In this document: positions 13,738 through 20,159 of the stretch, piece after piece
Position numbering within the stretch: the first letter of the stretch is position 1
Layout of the letters: every line of letters starts with the position of its first letter
NCBI GenBank assembly: GCA_023231445.1
Contig: JALNVF010000051.1
Coordinates: 1 to 20,159 of the forward strand
From: Treponema sp.
GTDB taxonomy: Bacteria; Spirochaetota; Spirochaetia; Treponematales; Treponemataceae
Direction of reading: 5' to 3'
Length of the DNA stretch: 20,159 nt
Translations under genes and position numbers: made by a program
Notes under the pieces: model-generated
What the model saw: the letters and a program-made list of their open reading frames with translations, nothing else
Told to the model about the DNA's origin: nothing
The model's database searches: none

Positions 13738-15264
13738 ATGTCGTTGCTGTTGTTAAAAATTAATCATATCTGCAAATCGTTTCCCGGTGTACGTGCACTT
13801 AACGATGTCACATTTTCTGTCGACGCCGGTACAGTCCATGCCGTCATGGGAGAAAACGGTGCCGGAAAATCGACACTCATGAAATGTATTTTCGGTCTGT
13901 ACCATCCCGACAGCGGGAATATCGAATTGAACGGACAAGTCTGTCCGCTGGAAAATCCGAAGCAGGCGCTCGAAAACGGAATCTCAATGATTCACCAGGA
14001 ACTTCAGAATGTTCCGACTCAGAACGTCATGGAAAATATCTGGCTCGGAAGAATACCGTACAGAAAAAACATGAAACTGTTCCGCTGGGTTGATGAAAAC
14101 CGCATGTATACAGACACAGTCAAACTGTTCAAAGAGCTGCATCTGTCCATTGATCCCCGGGCACAGGTAAAATCGCTGAGCGTTGCTGCGTGCCAGCTTA
14201 TTGAAATAGCGCGTGCCGTTTCCTACAACTCAAAAATAATCATCATGGACGAACCTACTTCGTCTCTCACTGAAAAAGAAACAGCGATCCTGTTTTCCAT
14301 TATAGGAATGCTTAAAGAAAAAGGTGTTTCTATTTTATATATATCACATAAAATTGAAGAAGTAATGAAGATTTCCGACAAAATCACCATCCTCCGTGAC
14401 GGAAAACTTGTCGGGACATATTCCACGAAAGACATTGATGAAAATTTTCTTATAAAAAATATGGTAGGACGGGAAATGGTGGAACGTTTTCCGACCAAAC
14501 AGCCAGAAATCAAACCGGGAAAAGTAATGCTCAAAGTTTCCCGTCTTGAATCTGCCAATCCGCATTCGTTTCATGATATTTCATTCGAAGTGCGGCAGGG
14601 AGAAATATTCGGCATAGGCGGACTGGTAGGCGCCCAGCGGACAGAACTTATTGAATCAGTTTTCGGTCTTCGACCGGTACAAAGCGGCAGTATAGAAATA
14701 GACGGCCGGCAGGTAAAAATAAAATCTCCGGGAGATTCCATAAAGAACGGTATCGGACTTCTTACGGAAGACAGAGCGCGTACCGGCATACTCGGAAAAC
14801 TTTCCATTGTGGACAATATGCTCATCGTAAACCAGCGGTACAGTATTCCGCGGTACCGGTCAGGAGTTCTCTTTCTGAACGATACGCGCAGGAGAAAAGA
14901 CTGCAGGAAATATTCGGATGAACTGTCGGTAAAAACGGCGACACTTGATACACGTATCAGCGTACTTTCGGGCGGCAACCAGCAGAAAGTACTTCTGGGA
15001 AGATGGCTCATGACAGATCCGGAAATTCTTATTCTTGACGAACCGACCCGAGGTATAGATGTAGGTGCAAAATATGAAATCTATACGATCATGCGGAAAT
15101 TAACTGAACGGGGAAAGTGCATCATCATGATCAGCAGTGAAATGCCCGAGCTCATGGGTATGTCGGACAGAATTATGGTAATGTGCGAAGGACACATGTC
15201 CGGAATAATCGAAGGCCCGTCAGCCACCCAGGAAAAAATCATGAAGCTGGCAAGCAGTTATTAA
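13738..15264 (+). CDS. mglA: Sugar ABC transporter ATP-binding protein MglA
   Basis: This 508-residue protein is a fusion of two nucleotide-binding domains, as in MglA/RbsA. Domain 1 has Walker A GENGAGKST (residues 38-46), a degenerate signature LSVAACQLIEIARA, and Walker B IIIMDEPTSS (D171, E172). Domain 2 has a degenerate Walker A (GGLVGAQRTEL), a good signature LSGGNQQK (from residue 410) and Walker B ILILDEPTRGID (D434, E435). The unequal motif quality is normal for the family. It energises sugar import with a dimer of MglC. The ATG at 13738 has GGAG about 5 bases upstream; a GTG at 13732 in the same frame overlaps that site. mglC starts 25 bases after its stop. Confidence 0.92.
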   Translation: MSLLLLKINHICKSFPGVRALNDVTFSVDAGTVHAVMGENGAGKSTLMKCIFGLYHPDSGNIELNGQVCPLENPKQALENGISMIHQELQNVPTQNVMENIWLGRIPYRKNMKLFRWVDENRMYTDTVKLFKELHLSIDPRAQVKSLSVAACQLIEIARAVSYNSKIIIMDEPTSSLTEKETAILFSIIGMLKEKGVSILYISHKIEEVMKISDKITILRDGKLVGTYSTKDIDENFLIKNMVGREMVERFPTKQPEIKPGKVMLKVSRLESANPHSFHDISFEVRQGEIFGIGGLVGAQRTELIESVFGLRPVQSGSIEIDGRQVKIKSPGDSIKNGIGLLTEDRARTGILGKLSIVDNMLIVNQRYSIPRYRSGVLFLNDTRRRKDCRKYSDELSVKTATLDTRISVLSGGNQQKVLLGRWLMTDPEILILDEPTRGIDVGAKYEIYTIMRKLTERGKCIIMISSEMPELMGMSDRIMVMCEGHMSGIIEGPSATQEKIMKLASSY

Positions 15265-15289
15265 TTTGAAACATAAAGGAGGATTACTA

Positions 15290-16291
15290 ATGACTATAAA
15301 ACAAAATACAATAAAAAAATTCCTGGTTGACAATATTCTCTACGCAGTTCTGCTGGCAATGTTCGTCGTTCTGATATTAATATCGCCGTCGTTCCTGTCG
15401 CTTGTCGTCATCAGAGACATTCTTATGCAGAGTTCTACACGGCTTATAATCGCACTCGGATGTATGTTCATACTGATCGTTGCGGGAGCCGATCTGAGCG
15501 GCGGCCGTGTCGTCGGACTTGCGGCTGTCATAGCGGGATCGCTGGCACAGGCGGCCACCTACTATAATAAATTTTTCCCTTCCATCCCGGAGCTGCCGGT
15601 TATCATTCCTGTTCTGATTGCGGTTGCAGCCGGACTGCTGGCAGGTTTTCTTAACGGAATAATAGTAGCAAAGCTCAAGGTTAATCCGTTTATTGCAACA
15701 ATGGGAATTGCTCTTGCCGTATACGGGTTTAACTGCCTGTATTTTAATCTTCCGCCGAACAATTCCCAGCCGCTCGGCGGTTTTACAAAGAGCTTTTCAA
15801 GTCTCGGCGGAGGTTCAACATTCGGCATACCGAATATCATCATCATAGCAGTTATCTGTGCGGTTATCGTGTATATATTCCAGAAAAAAACATGCCTCGG
15901 CAAAGAACTGTTTGCAGTCGGCGGTAATATTGAAGCTTCACGCGTATCAGGTATAAATGTCTCCCTGCTGCTTATCCTTGCGTATTCAGCTGCAGGTGCA
16001 CTTTACGGTCTTGGCGGTGTTCTTGAAGCCGCACGTACTGGCAGTGCTACAAGCAACTACGGAGCAGGATATGAAATGGACGCCATTGCTTCCTGTGTCG
16101 TCGGCGGCTGTTCCCTGTCAGGCGGTCTGGGATCAGTTCCCGGTGTCGTCGTTGGTGTCCTTATTTTTAACGTCATCAGTTACGGGCTTACGTTTATTGG
16201 AATAAGTTCTTACTGGCAAAATGTCTTCAAGGGCGTTATCATAATAGCGGCAGTAGCACTTGACGTCAGGAAAAACAGAAAGGCAGACTGA
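15290..16291 (+). CDS. mglC: Sugar ABC transporter permease MglC
   Basis: This 333-residue polytopic inner-membrane protein of the BPD_transp_2 (RbsC/MglC) family has about 8-10 hydrophobic segments. The family motifs LGCMFILIVAGADLSGGRVVGLAA, KLKVNPFIATMGIA and VGGCSLSGGLGSVPGVVVGVLI are in order. It forms the sugar channel. AAAGGAGG (15275-15282) and the ATG at 15290 fix the start; a TTG at 15266 would place that site inside the gene. It is followed after 25 bases by a sugar-binding lipoprotein gene with its own ribosome binding site, so the operon continues. Confidence 0.92.
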   Translation: MTIKQNTIKKFLVDNILYAVLLAMFVVLILISPSFLSLVVIRDILMQSSTRLIIALGCMFILIVAGADLSGGRVVGLAAVIAGSLAQAATYYNKFFPSIPELPVIIPVLIAVAAGLLAGFLNGIIVAKLKVNPFIATMGIALAVYGFNCLYFNLPPNNSQPLGGFTKSFSSLGGGSTFGIPNIIIIAVICAVIVYIFQKKTCLGKELFAVGGNIEASRVSGINVSLLLILAYSAAGALYGLGGVLEAARTGSATSNYGAGYEMDAIASCVVGGCSLSGGLGSVPGVVVGVLIFNVISYGLTFIGISSYWQNVFKGVIIIAAVALDVRKNRKAD

Positions 16292-16316
16292 AAGGTACTG
16301 CTGATAAAGGAATACT

Positions 16317-17264
16317 ATGAAAACAGGCCGGTACAGTACAGTTTTTTTTATACTGATTGTCCTGCTTTCCTTCGTGTCATGCAGAGGAAAGCAGACAGTT
16401 GCTGCAAAAGCAGCGGATGATGACCCGTTCACCCATTACAGAATCTCATGCATCATTCCGCATAAGGATGACGGATCGTACTGGTCGTTCGTCGTTCAGG
16501 GATTGCAGCAGGGAGGAACGGATTTTAATCTTGACGTAAAAGTGTATTACCCCAGTCTGAATTACGACAACGAACAGATGATAGATCTGATACGCATGTC
16601 CATTGCAGCAAAAGCTGACGCCATCGTGCTGCCGGGGTCGGAATATACAGGCTATCAGGATATACTGCAGAATGCAAAAGACAAGGGAATAACCGTTGTC
16701 CTTATAGACACGCCGATGCGGAATTTTACCGGTTCACTGTATGTCGGCAGTGATAATTTTAACGCAGGGAAACTGATCGGTCAGAAAGTCGCAGAACTGT
16801 CCGGAAAAAAAGCCGTCATAGGCGTTATAAGCGGAGATCCCGAATATTACAATCTGGAAATGCGGCTGGAAGGTTTAAAGTCGGTCGTGAACCAGCATCC
16901 CTCTATGAAAATAGAAGAAATCCAGTATGACCATTTCGACTATCTCCGCATACAGGATATTTACAAAAAATACGTACAGAACAGTAAAATCAATACAGTG
17001 ATATGTCTTGAAGGAACGGGCGGCATGGCTATTTATCCGGTTATTAAACAGCAGCCGCGGTTAAAAATCATCGCGTTCGACGATTCACAGGAAGGGCTTC
17101 TTGCATTAAAGGAACACTACTACTGCGGACTGATTGTCCAGCAGAAATTCAATATAGGCTATTATGCAATACGAGAGCTGAATGATTTCAGAAAAAAAGG
17201 AAGGTTTTCTTCCGACCGTCTTATAACACCCGTGGAGTATAAAGATGCGGCTTCCCAGAAGTAA
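16317..17264 (+). CDS. Sugar-binding lipoprotein, probable ligand-sensing partner of the histidine kinase
   Basis: This 315-residue protein is of the periplasmic-binding Peripla_BP_4 (ribose/galactose) fold. The signal (FFILIVLLSFVSC) ends at a probable lipidated C22. The fold is visible in ISCIIPHKDDGSYWSFVVQGLQQG, ADAIVLPGSEYTG, VVLIDTPMRNF, YVGSDNFNAGKLIG and IIAFDDSQEGLLAL. It is not a second MglB copy: similarity is distant and no calcium loop is seen. Its last 20 bases overlap the histidine kinase gene, so the two are translationally coupled. In Firmicutes and spirochaetes such lipoproteins next to YesM-type kinases present bound sugar to the sensor rather than to a transporter. An auxiliary receptor for MglAC is an alternative. 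AAAGGAA precedes the ATG. Confidence 0.8.
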   Translation: MKTGRYSTVFFILIVLLSFVSCRGKQTVAAKAADDDPFTHYRISCIIPHKDDGSYWSFVVQGLQQGGTDFNLDVKVYYPSLNYDNEQMIDLIRMSIAAKADAIVLPGSEYTGYQDILQNAKDKGITVVLIDTPMRNFTGSLYVGSDNFNAGKLIGQKVAELSGKKAVIGVISGDPEYYNLEMRLEGLKSVVNQHPSMKIEEIQYDHFDYLRIQDIYKKYVQNSKINTVICLEGTGGMAIYPVIKQQPRLKIIAFDDSQEGLLALKEHYYCGLIVQQKFNIGYYAIRELNDFRKKGRFSSDRLITPVEYKDAASQK

Positions 17265-18756
17265 GAAGCATATCACGATGGTTCAGAAATCATTCATCAG
17301 TCTTATAGCCATCGTTTTACTGTCAGTCACTATTGCGCTCACCCTGAGCAACGGAAAAAAGATCTATCACGAATATCAGGAACTCATCGACTCTCAGATC
17401 AATCTGAATGATTTTTCCCAGAAGCTTGATTCCATAAACAGCAGACTGTCTCTGGGATACATGTACCAGCGGTTTGATAAGATGGACGGAATCCAGACGG
17501 AAATAGACGAGGCCCGCCGTAAAAACGTAATCTTCAGATATCAGCGCACATTCCGGGCATCACGTTCCGTTGTTGATTACTGCAGTCTCGTGGACACCTT
17601 CCTTGACCAGTGTGAAGATCTGTCCGCACTGCTGGAAAAAACAAAAAACGGGGAAACAGACGTTTCCGATGATTCAAATACACAGATCCTGCTGAATAAA
17701 TTCAAGGAAGCTCAGTACACGATTTCCTACATCGATACCAATTTTAAAACCGTATTCTCCGAAGAGGTTATGATGATCCGTGAAAAGGAAGCGGCAATCG
17801 AACGGCAGAATTTACGCAGCTGGTGCATCATCGCGGTACTTTTCCTCATTGCGCTCTGCATTTCCTTTTTCTACGTACAGTCAATATCAAAGACGGCAGG
17901 ACAGCTGAAAAAACTCACGGTTTTCGCCGGTAAAATCAAGGAAAATCCGTATTTTCAGGGGAACGTGGCAATCGAGTCTAACGACGAACTTGCGCTGTTT
18001 TCTTTCGTGTTCAATGAAATGGTAAAAACAATACAGAACCAGCTTCAGGAAATCCAGGAAAATTCAAAAGTGCGCGATATGTTAAAAAACGCGCAGATAG
18101 AACAGCTGGCAACAAACGGCGCACTCCAGAACAGCCGTCTTCAGCTGCTGCAGTCCCGGATAAATCCGCATTTTCTGTTTAATACGCTGAACATGATAAA
18201 ATCGACGGCCGCTATGGAAAAGGCACCGAATACGTATGACCTTATAGAAGCCACCGCAGACCTGCTGGAATATAATTTAGCAAACCTGTCGGTGCCTGTT
18301 CTGCTCGGTGACGAAACGGAAAATATTAAAAACTATGTACTGCTGCAGACCAGGCGGTTCGGAGAACGTATCGCATTTTCCTTTGACGTAGACGACGATA
18401 CACTGCGGATCCGCATACCGGCCATGATACTTCAGCCGCTTGTGGAAAATTCAATCACACACGGACTCAAAGATACCGTAAACGGCGGCAGAATAAACAT
18501 CAGCGTGCGTACGGTAAACGGGCGCCTGAACATACTCGTTAAGGACAACGGCTGCGGTTTTGATTCGCGTGAAAAAGAACGGATTCTGCAGGAATGCAGA
18601 AATACCGGAACAAGCAGCAGAATAGGCATCAGAAATGTCTACCAGCGGCTGTCGTTTTTTTTTAACGGTGACGTACAGCCCGTTCTGGAAAGCACCGCAC
18701 AGGAAACCACCGTTGGTTTTTCACTACCGATGCAACAGGAGCAGACTGCCGTATGA
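17245..18756 (+). CDS. YesM-type sensor histidine kinase
   Basis: This 503-residue inner-membrane kinase of the His_kinase/HATPase_c (YesM, LytS-like) class has transmembrane helix 1 at about residues 15-34 and an extracytoplasmic, helix-rich sensor of about 160 residues. Helix 2 lies at about 193-212, followed by a HAMP-like linker and a coiled-coil (about 262-303). The phosphorylated histidine is H309 in RINPHFLFNTL. The ATPase domain has LQPLVENSITHGL (N402) and DNGCGF (D434-G438). The sensor has no recognisable ligand fold, which fits sensing through the upstream binding lipoprotein. The ATG at 17245 has GGAG 7 bases upstream, inside the lipoprotein gene; an ATG at 17278 is a weaker alternative. 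The stop overlaps the response regulator start (ATGA). Confidence 0.88.
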   Translation: MRLPRSKKHITMVQKSFISLIAIVLLSVTIALTLSNGKKIYHEYQELIDSQINLNDFSQKLDSINSRLSLGYMYQRFDKMDGIQTEIDEARRKNVIFRYQRTFRASRSVVDYCSLVDTFLDQCEDLSALLEKTKNGETDVSDDSNTQILLNKFKEAQYTISYIDTNFKTVFSEEVMMIREKEAAIERQNLRSWCIIAVLFLIALCISFFYVQSISKTAGQLKKLTVFAGKIKENPYFQGNVAIESNDELALFSFVFNEMVKTIQNQLQEIQENSKVRDMLKNAQIEQLATNGALQNSRLQLLQSRINPHFLFNTLNMIKSTAAMEKAPNTYDLIEATADLLEYNLANLSVPVLLGDETENIKNYVLLQTRRFGERIAFSFDVDDDTLRIRIPAMILQPLVENSITHGLKDTVNGGRINISVRTVNGRLNILVKDNGCGFDSREKERILQECRNTGTSSRIGIRNVYQRLSFFFNGDVQPVLESTAQETTVGFSLPMQQEQTAV

Positions 18757-20159
18757 TTACTTTAGTTACCGCAGACGACGAAGGACTTGCGCGGAAATCA
18801 CTCGAACTTATGATAATGACCGAACTGTACGACGTACAGCTTGTTGCTTCCGCAGCAAACGGTGCAGAGTTCATCAGTATAGTCGAACAGTACAATCCCG
18901 ACATAGCAATCGTCGACATTACTATGCCTGTCATAAACGGAATCGACGCCATTCAGTTTTTACAGAACAGGAACTGCAGAACAAAATTCATTCTGCTCAC
19001 CGCCTACAATGATTTTTCCTACATGCAGCAGGCAATCGACTTAAAAGTGAGCGCCTATTTATTAAAATCTGAAAAGCGGGAAAAAACAGTCGATACGATA
19101 CGCCGGATTATCGACGATATAAAACAACTGCGCAATGAACAGGAAAATATGAAACGGCTTGCCGACATAGACAGCCAGATGCTGCCTATCATGGAAAATG
19201 AAATTCTCTATTCTGTTTTTCTGGACAGACCGGCATATTCAAGTTTCCAGACGTACTACAAGCTGCGGAAACTGACTTTTTCCGGAATGTATATGGTGAA
19301 CATGATCCCCTCAAGCAGTACGGAAGCACTGTACGCATCGCTCGTACGGAAGAACGTTATTTCGAAAGAAGAACTTTCCTCGCTGATGGGCAGCCTGTGC
19401 CAGTACATGCTTTCGCTTTCACTCATGAGCACGAATATGCTTATCTTTGTCCCCGGATCTCTTCCCGGTACATCGTCCGACTGGATATGGGACGTGCTTA
19501 CAACATTCCGTCAGGCTGCCGGTTCCGTCTTCGGCGTCGACTTTGTAATAGGAATAAGCGCCGCATACAAAGATTTTACCGATATGGGCAGAGCATATAA
19601 AGAAAGCATAGAAGTGCTGCAGCCCGTCACTGCCGGCGGTCTGTATGTATTCACGCACGAATCGTCCGTGAATACAACGGACACGCAGGAAGAAAAAACG
19701 GCAACAGAAGTACTGTACCGCCTGCGCCGCGGTACAGTTTCCGATTTACTCAGGTTCATCGACGAACTTGAAAAAAAGCAGCATATTCCCGATCCTGACC
19801 GTTTTCTTACGGTTATCTGCCGGATAGCAAAAGATACACCTGATATCCCCTCATCGCTGTGTATTTCGCTTTTCCGTACCAGAAAAGAATATACGAATAT
19901 TACCGGGAAAAAAGAACTGGCAGATGCACTTGTCCATGCAGCTGAAATATACAGCGGAGACGGCAGTGAACCGCAGAATCCGTATGCCGTAAAAGCAGTT
20001 ACCTTTATTAAGGCGCATGCCAGCGAACGCATTTCGCTCAGCAGTGTCGCAGACCAGATAGGCATAAGTCCGTTTTATCTGAGCCGTCTCATAAAGACAA
20101 CCTATAATGTTACGTTTACCGATTTCTTAATGAACCTGCGCATGGCTAAGGCACTGGAA
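18753..20159 (+). CDS. YesN-type AraC-family response regulator (3' end beyond window)
   Basis: At least 469 residues are present and the frame stays open to the window edge. An N-terminal receiver domain has the acidic pair D8-D9, phospho-acceptor D55 (IAIVDITMP), T83 and K105. A long central region (about 120-410) of unassigned fold follows. The beginning of an AraC-type DNA-binding domain is at the C-terminus (from about residue 415: AVKAVTFIKAHASERISLSSVADQ, then the first HTH ISPFYLSRLIK). The second HTH is cut. The ATG overlaps the kinase TGA, so the pair is coupled. It should bind as an activator near mglB or at other sugar genes once phosphorylated. About 30-50 residues are probably missing on the right. 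Confidence 0.9.
   Translation, partial: MITLVTADDEGLARKSLELMIMTELYDVQLVASAANGAEFISIVEQYNPDIAIVDITMPVINGIDAIQFLQNRNCRTKFILLTAYNDFSYMQQAIDLKVSAYLLKSEKREKTVDTIRRIIDDIKQLRNEQENMKRLADIDSQMLPIMENEILYSVFLDRPAYSSFQTYYKLRKLTFSGMYMVNMIPSSSTEALYASLVRKNVISKEELSSLMGSLCQYMLSLSLMSTNMLIFVPGSLPGTSSDWIWDVLTTFRQAAGSVFGVDFVIGISAAYKDFTDMGRAYKESIEVLQPVTAGGLYVFTHESSVNTTDTQEEKTATEVLYRLRRGTVSDLLRFIDELEKKQHIPDPDRFLTVICRIAKDTPDIPSSLCISLFRTRKEYTNITGKKELADALVHAAEIYSGDGSEPQNPYAVKAVTFIKAHASERISLSSVADQIGISPFYLSRLIKTTYNVTFTDFLMNLRMAKALE

Overview
The window looks like chromosome from a host-associated spirochaete, most likely a Treponema. This is an inference from gene content, mid-range GC and protein style (loose lipoprotein signals, an MglBAC operon followed by a sugar-binding lipoprotein and a YesM/YesN-type pair). 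No rRNA or other taxonomic marker is present. I see no tRNA, CRISPR array, insertion sequence, phage gene or integrase. Apart from the repeats around the glutamate synthase genes, this is ordinary metabolic chromosome.

Layout. (1) 1-2980, + strand: the end of a split, archaeal-type glutamate synthase locus, with a four-cluster ferredoxin, an FAD/NAD(P) oxidoreductase and a stand-alone GXGXG domain, closed by a strong terminator. The amidotransferase and FMN catalytic pieces are missing and should lie just left of the window. The two gaps in this stretch are filled with palindromic repeats. (2) 3022-3981, +: a lone tocopherol-cyclase-like protein. (3) 4070-6442, - strand: an FrlD-like PfkB sugar kinase, a GH12 endoglucanase-type lipoprotein and a nitroreductase. 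(4) 6608-8019, +: a WYL-domain repressor and a GyrI-like effector-binding protein, divergent from the kinase, with overlapping promoters between them. (5) 8066-11570, -: a yhdT-panF sodium symporter pair and an amidohydrolase, preceded by a promoter and, immediately downstream of it, an intrinsic terminator in the leader. A cyclase-family hydrolase (11822-12502, +) is divergent from it. (6) 12655 to the right edge, +: mglB-mglA-mglC, a second sugar-binding lipoprotein, a YesM-type histidine kinase and a YesN-type AraC response regulator cut by the window end.

How the parts may work together. Region 1 would pass electrons from NAD(P)H or ferredoxin to glutamate synthesis. Region 6 reads as an import-and-sense unit: MglBAC imports galactose or glucose-type sugars, while the second binding lipoprotein, whose gene overlaps the kinase gene, probably presents a ligand to the kinase, which signals to the AraC regulator. 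Region 5 looks like uptake plus hydrolysis of a small carboxylate or amide. Its substrate cannot be read from sequence.

The observations most worth a second look are the leader terminator with no room for an aptamer (11601-11679), the start codon of the GyrI-like gene buried in a hairpin (7530-7566), and the family of TCCT-loop palindromes around the glutamate synthase genes. I found no clearly new multi-gene system.
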